Below are positions 17,536 to 28,600 of a DNA stretch of 62,433 nt, piece by piece. The stretch's first letter is position 1. Each line of letters begins with the position of its first letter. Source of the DNA: Tritrichomonas foetus (lineage: Eukaryota; Parabasalia; Tritrichomonadida; Tritrichomonadidae); contig MLAK01000564.1 of NCBI GenBank assembly GCA_001839685.1, positions 42,989-105,421 on the forward strand, in the 5' to 3' direction. The position numbers were made by a program, and so were the translations under genes. The notes below the pieces were generated by a model. That model saw only the letters and a list, made by a program, of their open reading frames with translations. It was not told the DNA's origin and made no database searches.

Positions 17536-19179
17536 ATGGATATTCGCTATTCAAGCGAATTATCTCATATAGTTCCTGCTCCTGGTGTTTGGATAAGTGC
17601 ATGTGATGTAAATCCACCTGAACATGCCACTATTTCAAATACCAATATCATAGCAGATCTCTTGAAACCAATTTTAGTTGATGAAAATAAAAATATGTAT
17701 GCATGTATTCCAGTTATGCCTGCAATCCCCCCTACTTACCAACTTACTAATGAAAATATTTCATTTTTTGCTCCGATAAAATGTAAATCATCTCCAATTA
17801 GTAACTTAAAGGCCAATGGATATCGGAGCGGAAGAAGAAGCTCCATAATTCCATGCATTGAATCACCATCAAATAATGAATGGATTATTGCAACCGAAAT
17901 TATGAATAATAACGAAAATTGTATAAAATACACTCCAAACTTTGATAGTCCGTCAGTATTATTACGTCTAAAAGGCTGTGGGATGTGGTTACAAAATGAT
18001 GATTTACCTTATCCAGGAATCACACTTCAACCGTTTGAAACAATTCATGCAAACAATGGAGAAACTAACATTTTTGAAATTCGCGGTGTTTGTTTTCCAA
18101 CAACGTCAATGACAGAATTATATAATAATAATTTGGTTGAAAGATTTTTAGAGAAATTAAATCTTCGAGCAGGAAATCATTCAATAGGTTTTTGGATTTA
18201 TAAAAACTTACCAAATGATCCATCACCCAATATTGATAAATCTGTAACTATTTTTAAAACTCTTGGAGACCGAAGACTTGAGTCACATTTACTTTCAGGA
18301 CTAGAAAAACTAATTCCAAAAATGTTTTCTACTTCTTTTGCTAAAAAAATTATCGATACATTTTCACCGTTATATGAAACAATTCATTCAGAAATTCCAA
18401 GTGATAAAAACCGAACATTTTCAAGGACAACTAAATTAAATCTTAGTAAAATAGCAGGATTTATTGTTGATCTTTTTGATCAAGTTGGAGATCTCAAATA
18501 TGAGTTTTTATCTGATGAAAGTCTTGAAAAAATTGGAATTCTTTCAACTAAACAAATTTACAAAATTCTCCAAAGCCTACAAGAAAAAAGTGATGATGAT
18601 AAACAAATTAACGATTTTATTAATATGATTAAATTATTTGGTCGACTTGGTTTTGAATCAGGTCGTTGTTTAGCAGCAGTCCATCGTTCTGGTCTTGTTT
18701 GGGGAACTTATGTTGATCATAATCCAAGTGAACTGCATTGTAATGCGCATGGAGACAATTTTATCGTTCTGAGTAAAGAAGAAGCAATGAAAACCGGAAA
18801 AATGCAAATTTTGGCACCTGTAGATTTTGATATGTCTTTCAAAAAGGAACAAGCTATCTCAATTTGGACTCAGCCATTTTCACCAGATGAAACTTATGCA
18901 ACAAATGTGTTTTCAACCGAGGTTTCAAATTTAATTTCTGATATTGCAGGTCTTACAGCAACAATCCCGGGAATGTCAACAGCGATACATCCAAGAGAAG
19001 CACCAAAGGGTGATTTAAACACATTGTTATGGCTTTTGAGAGATTGTTCAATCTATGAATTAATTCAAGGATATATTCATCCGAATTCAGAATGTTGTGA
19101 AGGAAATAATATTTCATTGGATAATGTCTACCAATTAATTGAACTTGGATTAATTGAAACGGCTGATGAACAATCTTAA
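17536..19179 (+). CDS. Kinase-fold-like protein, function unknown
   Basis: A 547-residue protein from ATG 17536; the frame extends upstream only via GTG. Three widely spaced blocks recall the protein-kinase/APH fold. SVLLRLKGCGMW has Lys146 where a beta-3 lysine would sit. AHGDNFIVL (His405-Asn408) combines a catalytic-loop-like HGD with an immediately following Asn. APVDFDMSF (Asp430-Asp432) resembles the metal-binding DFG/DFD. The LRLKGCG block also recalls the xQLKGAG block of SelO-type protein AMPylases. In APH-like enzymes the HGD and Asn are about five residues apart, so the compressed HGDN is odd. No signal peptide or membrane segment is visible. I infer a nucleotide-binding enzyme or pseudo-enzyme; no substrate can be named. 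Confidence 0.5.
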   Translation: MDIRYSSELSHIVPAPGVWISACDVNPPEHATISNTNIIADLLKPILVDENKNMYACIPVMPAIPPTYQLTNENISFFAPIKCKSSPISNLKANGYRSGRRSSIIPCIESPSNNEWIIATEIMNNNENCIKYTPNFDSPSVLLRLKGCGMWLQNDDLPYPGITLQPFETIHANNGETNIFEIRGVCFPTTSMTELYNNNLVERFLEKLNLRAGNHSIGFWIYKNLPNDPSPNIDKSVTIFKTLGDRRLESHLLSGLEKLIPKMFSTSFAKKIIDTFSPLYETIHSEIPSDKNRTFSRTTKLNLSKIAGFIVDLFDQVGDLKYEFLSDESLEKIGILSTKQIYKILQSLQEKSDDDKQINDFINMIKLFGRLGFESGRCLAAVHRSGLVWGTYVDHNPSELHCNAHGDNFIVLSKEEAMKTGKMQILAPVDFDMSFKKEQAISIWTQPFSPDETYATNVFSTEVSNLISDIAGLTATIPGMSTAIHPREAPKGDLNTLLWLLRDCSIYELIQGYIHPNSECCEGNNISLDNVYQLIELGLIETADEQS

Positions 19180-19344
19180 GATATATTTGCTGAATTTGGA
19201 ATTGTGAATCATTATAATTTTTTTTAAAAAAATAGTTGGTTTTCTAATTATTCTTATGATATCAACAGGGTTTAAAACCAACCTTATGAACAAAATTGTA
19301 TAAAATGCAAAATTCACCATTTTATTGCGCTTGGATAGATTTTT

Positions 19345-19379
<35 letters not shown>

Positions 19380-19601
19380 TGTGTGTGTTTTGAGAAAAGT
19401 GACGTGAATAAAAAGAAATTATTTTCAGAATAATGCTGCTATTACTTATTTTGAGCACCTACACAAAATAATGAAACTGGCATTCTCCCAAAAATAATCG
19501 GGCTAAAAGACTCTTTATATACATATATATAAAAAACTTGTTTGATCATTAATCAATAAATATTTTTTATAAATCACTTACATAAATATTCTATAAATAG
19601 T
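19180..19601. other. Intergenic between convergent genes, with microsatellite
   Basis: Holds a T-run with an adjoining GT repeat (19340-19388) and otherwise AT-rich sequence. Frames here that read poly-Lys or His-Thr repeats come from the microsatellite and are not genes. Confidence 0.6.
19340..19388. repeat. Poly-T / (GT)n compound microsatellite
   Basis: About 27 T residues followed by eleven GT dinucleotides. Confidence 0.95.
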
Positions 19602-22427
19602 CTAACATGTTCGGAATAATGTTGGAAATCCATAGACTACAGGCGCTGCACCAGTTAAATATCTCAATTTGCACGAATTTCGAGATTCATAAATCGCATC
19701 TTCTAAATCTGTTGGCTTTCCTCTGGTGGTTTGATCAAGCAAACACATCAAAAATCTATCAATATCTCTATCAGTGACGTTCCACAAATTCGCTACAACA
19801 GCACCAGATCCTGCAGAAACACAACTATAAGGAACTCCATTCGGATCCATCTCACCATTATCGTATAATTTCCCACTACTACATCCCATAAGTAGCATTG
19901 ATGATTTACATTCTTTCTTATCTTCGACAAGAGATGAATAGTTATAAAATTCATTTCCACTTCCATGTCCACAATATACAAATAAATCTTTTTCTTGAAG
20001 TTGGTTTTCAAATTGTCGTGAATCGAGGTGTCCTCTTATTAAACCATTCCATGATAACTTATGGAAATATGGTTTAAATGTTTGCTCTGTATTTACTAAA
20101 TCACCTTTAGGATTTAAAATATAAAATGCTGAGCGAGAATTAACATTTAATGGAATTTGCTTAGAGCTTTGAATTGCAACAAGTCTCATTGAAGGGAGGC
20201 GAGTAATTGAAATTTTATTCTCTACAACAAATGGAAAAGATTCCCACGGAATTTGGTGAATGAATTTGCCAAGTATTAGGGATAAAGGCCTTTTTCCTGA
20301 TTTTCGATAATGATTTACATCTAGAGATTCTCCAATCATCTGCTCTAACAGTTTCTTTTCTGCTAAAATCTGGTTTTTAGGCAGTGATTGAAGGTATGTA
20401 ATTAATGCAGAATTCAAAGGTTTCAGAGAAGGATTGTATTTATAAGGCGTTAAAAGACCTTTCCAAATACCAAGAACATTGATTTCAAAATCGTGAATAA
20501 TATTTTGTAGTTTCTGATCAAGATGAAACTTAGTTTTCCACCATTCTTTTGATGGTAAAGACTGAGGAACAGCTGTTGATTCATCTTGAATTTCATTGAG
20601 TGTATCAAGAAAATTATCAACATCATCATGGGTTTCAATTCGAACTGCTATAGGACTGGCATCTGGATAAAATCCACCAATTAAAAGGCATGATTCAAAA
20701 CCAATAATCTTCACATATGCAATAGATAATATTGGAAACTGTAATTTGAACCTTTGATGTGGACTTTTAGCTGCTAAAAACTTATCAAGGGATAAAGATA
20801 ATGATGTTGCTATAAGTTCTGCTGCTTTAACAGGATTACTTGTGCCAATGAGTAAAGCTTTCAATTGGCGAATTTTTCGTGTGATTGAAGAAAATCCATG
20901 TGCTTTGGTTTCAGCATCATCAAGCATTTGAATAATTTCGTTTGGAACAGGAGTCGGGTGTGTAAAAGACCAAACTTTATTAAAATCAATACCAATACTT
21001 TGCACAAGTTCAATTGCTCGATAATATATGTACAATGCAGCAGTTTCATTTGCTGTGAAGCAAAACTCTTTGAAAAAATGGATATCATAGGAGCATTCAT
21101 ATTCTTTTAATGCACGAATAGTATAATGAAAAGCTTCTCTTTGGACAAGAATGTTTTCATTCGGTGAATTATCAAATATGCTGTAAAACAAGTCAATGCA
21201 ATTACAATCTCCATCAAAAGACTCACGGATTGCTTCAAATAAAACATTAATTGAAGACCAATTGTACACAGATTTAAATGGAATTTGAGGAGGCTCTCTA
21301 AGTCTATCCAATTTATTTGAATGAATTTTACATTTCATTTCTAAAAATAATGCAAAACCAACAGTAAATGGAAAGTCAATAAACAATTTTCGCATTTCTT
21401 TCGCATAAAACAAACCGGCTTCAGGTTTTGCAATAGCATCATAAGAAAAAACTATCCAATAATACATGAAAAACAATGCCAACATAGATTGTGGCTTCAA
21501 TTTTTCTTGTGGAAATTGTTTTAATAATTTAATTGTGTTTAAAGCACATTCGTAAAAACTTGCATTTTGAAAAGCTTGATAACACTTCATAAACATTTCA
21601 TTAAGTTTTGGATGATTTAAAAGATCTACATTTCTGGGGGGAATTATATTTGGAAAGAAATCTTTATAATCGGAAAATTTGGAAACCATTTCAAAGTCAC
21701 CATGAAGGGCAAAATATGGAAGAATAGGAGTCATATTCATTGGATGACTTTTATCAAAGATTTTGGTCAGTACATTTGTAACAAATACTGGGTTAGTTGA
21801 TGGCAAAAGGGTAACCCAAGTGACAAACAAATTTTCTGGATCTGCTGCTTGATATAAAGATTCGATAAAAGAATGGTTTTCTGTTTGCTGTAATGCAATT
21901 AGACATTGGCATCTTAATTTATGTGATTTTTCGAGAATTTTTGGATCTGTTGAAATTTCAATAACATATTCAAACATTTGTACAGAATATTTATATGCCT
22001 TCAATTTGAATAGATAGGAAGCAAGATTAAAAATCGCAGGAGCTGGAAATTGAATATTCTGCTGATAGTATTGCTTACAAAACATAATACTATCTGATAT
22101 CATGGTTAGAGCGTCATCTAAATCTTGTTCTGATTTTGTAAAAGTGAATTTAACAACTGAGGCGACTGCTGCAATATCGAGTGAATCAATTGCCCTTGAA
22201 ATATGCTGTTGTTGAAACATATGAACTTTTTGAAAGATAATTTGGTTAAATTGAACAAGAATATCGATAATGAGCTGAAGGATGTTTGGTTGAATTTCCG
22301 ATAATATTCCTGGATATGATTTATTCGGGGTAACGACTCTTCGAATACGATCTGCTGCTTGAACGAATGATTTAGCGTTTCCTTTTTGGGAAATAGCGAT
22401 TTGGATGAGAGATTCGAGCTCATCCAT
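19602..22427 (-). CDS. ESP1: Separase (caspase-fold cysteine protease, peptidase C50)
   Basis: A 941-residue protein whose C-terminal 280 residues are a separase catalytic domain. The catalytic pair is visible: His821 in FVYCGHGSG and Cys849 in LLMGCSSG. They are followed by the family's conserved end (VSAGSGAVVANLWNVTDRDI, then LTGAAPVVYGFP). The N-terminal two thirds is helical, TPR-like sequence, as expected for the separase superhelix. Separase cleaves cohesin kleisin at anaphase onset and is held inactive by securin. The length is well below yeast and human separases (about 1600 and 2100 residues), so the N-terminal scaffold is compact. Start ATG 22427 is the only good candidate. It is divergent from the giant coiled-coil gene, 173 bp away. 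Confidence 0.95.
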   Translation of the reverse strand: MDELESLIQIAISQKGNAKSFVQAADRIRRVVTPNKSYPGILSEIQPNILQLIIDILVQFNQIIFQKVHMFQQQHISRAIDSLDIAAVASVVKFTFTKSEQDLDDALTMISDSIMFCKQYYQQNIQFPAPAIFNLASYLFKLKAYKYSVQMFEYVIEISTDPKILEKSHKLRCQCLIALQQTENHSFIESLYQAADPENLFVTWVTLLPSTNPVFVTNVLTKIFDKSHPMNMTPILPYFALHGDFEMVSKFSDYKDFFPNIIPPRNVDLLNHPKLNEMFMKCYQAFQNASFYECALNTIKLLKQFPQEKLKPQSMLALFFMYYWIVFSYDAIAKPEAGLFYAKEMRKLFIDFPFTVGFALFLEMKCKIHSNKLDRLREPPQIPFKSVYNWSSINVLFEAIRESFDGDCNCIDLFYSIFDNSPNENILVQREAFHYTIRALKEYECSYDIHFFKEFCFTANETAALYIYYRAIELVQSIGIDFNKVWSFTHPTPVPNEIIQMLDDAETKAHGFSSITRKIRQLKALLIGTSNPVKAAELIATSLSLSLDKFLAAKSPHQRFKLQFPILSIAYVKIIGFESCLLIGGFYPDASPIAVRIETHDDVDNFLDTLNEIQDESTAVPQSLPSKEWWKTKFHLDQKLQNIIHDFEINVLGIWKGLLTPYKYNPSLKPLNSALITYLQSLPKNQILAEKKLLEQMIGESLDVNHYRKSGKRPLSLILGKFIHQIPWESFPFVVENKISITRLPSMRLVAIQSSKQIPLNVNSRSAFYILNPKGDLVNTEQTFKPYFHKLSWNGLIRGHLDSRQFENQLQEKDLFVYCGHGSGNEFYNYSSLVEDKKECKSSMLLMGCSSGKLYDNGEMDPNGVPYSCVSAGSGAVVANLWNVTDRDIDRFLMCLLDQTTRGKPTDLEDAIYESRNSCKLRYLTGAAPVVYGFPTLFRTC

Positions 22428-22600
22428 TTTTATTTTAAACGTCTACATTTTCAGGGAGGTCAGACCGTTTACTCTAAATAATCAATTCAATTTTCTATCG
22501 GCGATATTCATATAAAATTTCAATTATTCACAATTCAGTTATTTGGCCATATATAAAATCAAAAAGTTTAATAAAATCTTCTGATAAAATTCCAACTTAT
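22428..22600. promoter_or_regulatory. Shared divergent promoter region separase / coiled-coil protein
   Basis: The 173-bp spacer carries AGACCGTTTACT at 22462-22473, that is AGTAAACGGTCT on the separase coding strand, 35-46 bp before its ATG. The identical 12-mer is found at 9710-9721. It also holds CAAAAAGTTT near 22560 on the other gene's side. Confidence 0.45.
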
Positions 22601-25600
22601 ATGTCAGCTGATAATGATGCTTTCGTTTCAGGCGCATCATCAGCTAACAACAGTTCAATAGATCCGAGTAATATCGATTCAACGAAGATTTCACAAGATT
22701 CCAAAGTTTTTTCTATCGAAGTTATTAATAGAGCGGCGGACTCAATAAAGTCTCTTCTTAATAATGACTACAGTTACGAGAAGCAAAACGAGGCCATAAA
22801 TCAAATCGAAATCGATTCGTTAAAAGAATTGGCCAATTCAATATTCGTCTGGAAATCGGTTGTAAATGAAGAATATTTTCGCCATTCAATTGACCAATCA
22901 TATAAAGCCGATAATTTTCCATTTCATTCAAATGAAAAAGCTGATTTTCAAGTTTCCAAAAATTCAGATGAATTTTCTCTTGAAGAGGGCTCTTCACATC
23001 AAAAAATAAATGAATATCAATTAAACGTAGCAATTTTTATAATTGATCAAACTCTTTCAAAAATTGACGGAAATTTTGTTGATTTTAATTCAGACTCAAT
23101 AGAAAAACTTAATCAAATTGGGCAAAGACTTCGGAATTATGCCAATAATATAGAATTAGAAGCTGAAAAACTCAGAAACCACATTTCTGACATATTATCA
23201 CAATCTTATCAAATCAACCAAGACGAAAAAATTGATTATTTTGAAAATCAAATCAAATCACTTTTGGATAACCAACTGAATTCAGCAGATAATCAAATTA
23301 TAAATCAAGACCAAACGAACAATGATGACACTCTATTAAATTTGAGTGTTATTAAAGAAAAAATTCTTAATTTAGATCAAATATTATGCTCAGTTGATAA
23401 TATTGAATTTAATAATGATCAAAATATTGATGAGCGACTAGATTTCATTATAAAAAGAGTTGGCATGCTTAAAAACAACGAAAAAACTGATATAGACACA
23501 CTTGCAAGTCAATGGACAGAAATTTGTAATGAAGGACTCTCCATTGACAATTCAGAAGATCGAGCACAGTTTTTCATGGAGAGATTTTCTGAAGCTGAAG
23601 TTAATTTGATCTCTAATGAAAAACAAAGATCAAAACTCATCGAAATATTATCATCATCAAAATCAAACGATAAAGAAGAAAGATTGATAAATACTATCAA
23701 AGAACAAAATATCAAATCTGAAAATCTTTTTACTACAAATCGAAATTTAAATAATGATTTATCCAAATTGAAACGAACTTTATTGCAAATGAAAATCGAA
23801 ATGAGAGAAAAAGACGATCAAATTAAAGCATCAAAACAAAGATTTGTTGCAATAAAAACCGCTTTAACCAAAACCAAACTACAACTTAATGAAGCGTCAA
23901 AAGAACTTGCTGAATTAAAATCTATTTCTGATGTTCAAGCAGAAGATAATGCTGACATGTTAGACAAAATTATCACGCAAGCAAATGAAATATGTGAATT
24001 AACTAAAAAAGTTGACGCAGCACAAAATATTATTTCCAATCAAACAGTAAAACTCAATGCACAACAAAAAACTATCGCTGAAAATAAAGAACAATTAAAT
24101 ATAAATGAAAAGGAAATTTCCGAATTAATTCGGAAATCAAATGGATTAGTTCGTCAAAAAGCTCGTTCTGAAGAAAGAGTATCAAAATTGGAAAAACAAT
24201 TGACCGAGGCTCGACAAAAAAGTCGTTTTCGATTTGGTATTAAAGATGTTAATTCTATAACTAATTCTATAACTAATGAATTTAATGCATTAATAATTAA
24301 AACAGGTGAGCAAGAAAATGAAATTGATAATTTAAAGTATATAAAAGAGGGTCTCGAAGATGAATTAGAGATGTTGAAAACTGCTCTAAATGATATGGCT
24401 CAGCAAGCACAAGCGAAATCAGTTTTATGCTCAGAATATGAGGACAAATTACTGAATCAGAAACTTGAAATAGATTCGAAATCAAAAGAATTGGATGAGC
24501 TATTAAAGAAATGCGATCCACTTGAGAAAGAAGCGATTCATTTACGCGCTTCTGAACAAAATCATATGAATGAAATCCGTATTTTAGAGCAGAAACTTCA
24601 AGCTATCACAAAAATTAATGAAGAAAACGAAGGAAAAATCGATGAACTTGAACAAAAAGTGAATGTTAAAGATGCAGAAAATATCGCTAAGGATGAAAAA
24701 ATTTCTCAATTAGAAGAAAAATATAACAAACAAGAGAATGCGATCAAAAGAATGAAAAACAATGGATCCTTTGTCGAATCACGTGAAGTAAATATTGATA
24801 CTGAAGAAGAAAATACTTATCTGAAAAAACAAATAGAAGCACTTTCGCAAGAATCAGAAAGTAAAGATCTTCAAATTATCGAATTAGAAAGAAAAATGCA
24901 AAAAATTCAGAAAGGAAGAAATAGAGGCACAAGATTATACAAGCAACGGCCTCGATCCTTTATGGCTATTTGTGAAAGAGTTAATGGATTGAAATGTTCT
25001 GAAAGTTTGAATTCTGGAATTAGTTTATTGAGTCAAGCAAATATAAATTCACAACAAACTGAAGAATCTAAATTAATTGATTTTGAAGGCGAAAAGGAAA
25101 ACTTAAATCGCGAAATTCAAGAAAAATCACAAAAAATATCGGAATTAATGCAGCAAAATCAAGAGAAAGATGATGAAATTGCCAAGCTAGAAGATCATAT
25201 CGAAGAACTCTTATTAAATCAAAATGAACAAGAAAAAGAAATAAATGATCTTAAAGTTCAACTTGCTGATTATTCTGGCCAATTCACACAAGAAGAATCA
25301 GGCATAATTGAATTGAAATTACCATCAGAGGATGAAGTAAATATCGAGTTAGTGAATAATTTGAAGCAAATTTTAGAACAAACCAAAATTTTAAATGAAG
25401 AAAAGGAAGAAAAAATACATGCATTAAATCAAGCCATCATGGAAAACAAAAAGAAGAACAAAAAGATTATCGATGAAAAAACGCAAGAAATTCAAAACTA
25501 TACAGAAAAAATTGAAATTCTTCAAAACGAAAATCAAGAAAAAGAAAACATGTTAATGAGTTTAGAAAACGAAATAAATGAAAATAAATCACAATTAGCA

Positions 25601-28600
25601 AATTATGAACAAAACATTGCTGAACTTAATTATGATATTGAAGAATACAAGCAAGAAAAAGCTAATCTGAACGAGCTAAACATTCAAAACGAAGATATTA
25701 TTAATAAATTGAATGAGAAGATACAAAAATTGAAGAATGATTTCATTGAAATGAAAAATGAATACGATGAAAAGAATAAAGAAAATATTAGCATTAAAGA
25801 TGAGCTTAATTCCTTAAAGGAAGAAAATCTTCGAATCACTACAAATAATAATAACAGTTTAATTAAAGAACAAAACATGATTGATCAAATCAATCTATTT
25901 AAGAATGAAATTGATTCGCAAAAAATAATACTTGAAAAATTGAGATATTCAAATGCATTTTTACGGAGGGCTGATGAAGATAAAGCAAAGGCCAATATTA
26001 AATTAACTCAAGAAATCAAGGATATGAAAAGCATTTTGAATAAAAAAGATACTGAAATAAATGAATTAAAGGCACAAATTGAAAAGTTAGGTGAAACAAA
26101 CCAAGAAAATTCTGATGTTATTTCTAATTTAATCGTAAATCTTAATAACGAAAAACTTAAAACAGAAAAATTCAAACGCCAAATTGATAAACAAGAACTT
26201 GAATTAACAAATGCCAAACTCCAAATTGATTTGTTGAAAGAAGTCGAAAAAGACTCTTTGAATAACGAAGAATATCTTATATTAAAGAACGATAATGAAA
26301 ACAAAGCAAAGAAAATCTTTAAACTTGAACAACAAATCAATAACTTATCTCAACAATTAGAAGAATCAAAACAAAATAATTTACATAGTCAAACTACTCT
26401 ATACGATAATCTCATTAATGATAAAATGGAGCTTGAAAAGAAAATTAAATTACTCAAAGAAGAAAATGAAAATAAACTGAATCAACTTCAGAACACGAAT
26501 GACAAGTATGCCACTACAATCGAAACAATTAACAAGGACCTCGATAAAAAGTCAGATCGGATTATTGAACTCGAGAATTTTATTAATGAATTACTCAAAC
26601 AAGAAAGTAGAGGCTTCAAAATTAGATGTATGCTTGATTCAAGCAATACTGGAAAGAATCATTCCAAATTGCATTCTTTAGACTATTTACAGTCTCATTG
26701 GAGAGATAAATTGGAATTGCTTAAGATTGAATTGAAACAGTTTAATGATGTTATTGTGAAACGGGAAAAATTCATCAATGGGAAATTATACAATCTTCGC
26801 CATGATGTAATTTTTGAAACAAACGACTCGATTCACCTGACAGATGAAATCTTAGAATTAGAATCCCAGACAATAAAATCCAAAGCAGATTTGACAGAGT
26901 CCAATGAAGATAATATGAAGAAAGATAATGAAACTGATGTAGAAATAGATATGAGTGAAAGCAAGCAACCAAATGAAAACGAACAAGTTAATAAAAATGA
27001 GCATAATAATAAAAATGAAGCTGATTTAAGTTTAATTAAAATACCAAAAGAGTCGGTGCTTGAAGAATTTGATCTTCATGGTAGCATTGATAAAAGCATT
27101 GATAACAATGAAGTAAATAACTCCAAAACCCATATTAAGAAAACGCTTTCTGACAATTCCATTGATTATTCAAATATCACGATTTCTGATAGTGATGATA
27201 TCACAGAATCATTCCAGGACTTGAGTGAACTTGAATCCATTTTAAGAAGAAAAGGAAAATTGACTTCACAAAATGCAACTAGTGAAGAAATTATAATATT
27301 AAAACAAAATGTCGACGATTTCCAAAAAATGAATCAATCTCTACAAGAAAATGTTTCCCGCCTTAATGATCAACTTGCTGAAAAAGAAGAAGAAATTCAG
27401 AAATTAAATAGTGAAATCCAAGAAAAAAGCGATAATGTTGCTTATTCAAGTCTCAAAGAGAAAGACAATGAAAATGGCAAATTAAAGTTAACAATTTCAA
27501 ATCTTGAAAAAGAACTCGAAGCATCTAAAAAGCAAATTGTCTCCAAAGAAAAAGAAATTGACGATTACAGAAATTTAAATGAATCTTTAATGAAATCTGA
27601 CCAAACCATTCGAAGGCTATCAGATGTTCTCGAAAATAATGAGAAAAATGAATCGCAACGTAGAATAATACAACTTGAAAATGAATTAATTGGCTTAGGT
27701 AAGAAAAATGAAATTCTTCTTCGTGAAAATTTCCAATACAAAGAAAAACTTCAAGCACTTGAGGGCGACGATTATTTTGAAGGTGAAGTTATCGAAAGAG
27801 ATATTGAATTCGACTTTAATGAAGAAGAGGGAGAAAATGACTCTTCTGATAACAATAATAGTAAAAAGACCAGGAGGCATAATTTGATGCAAAAACTAAA
27901 AATACAGGAACATAAAATCAAAGAACTCTCAACTCTTATTCAAAATGATGAATCAATATTAAGTAGCAAAACCAGTCAGATTAAAAGTCTTGAACAACAA
28001 CTCAAAGAAGAAAAAGAAGATAACGCTGAAAAAGTTCAATCTTTAGAACAAACAATTAATCAACTTACGACAGAACTCAATAATTTGCGATTAGCAATTA
28101 ATGGCGACAATCCCCCTCAAGAAAGTATGATTAATGTCACTGATAGAGATATCCAATTAACAGATGAAGACATAATCAACCAAATCAAAAATGAAAACGA
28201 AAATGAAAGTAAAAATAAAACATCAAACGAAGAAAATTTTGCGAAAAATAACAGAGAAATTGAATCACAAATGGATAGACTTCAAAAAGAAAATCTTAAA
28301 CTTCAAGACACAATAAATGAATTAAATCAAACAATTCGAAATACAAATACCAAAAACAATGAAATAACAACAATGACTGAGGAACTAAAGAAAGAAAATG
28401 AACAACTTATCACTCAGATAAATAAACTTAATTTATCAATTAATGATCAAAATAATGTAAGAGAAAAGTTAATTAGCGATCAAAAGTCACTTGAAACTCA
28501 GAATAATGAATTAGAAACAAATTTGAATGAATCAAAAGAGCAAATAAACCAGTTAGAGCAGAAAATCACCAAATTGTTAAAAGAAAAAGAATCATCACTT

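Noticed and set aside
19150..19458. Minus-strand frame with His-Thr and poly-Lys runs
   Set aside because: Comes from the GT microsatellite and poly-T, and overlaps the 3' end of the kinase-like gene.
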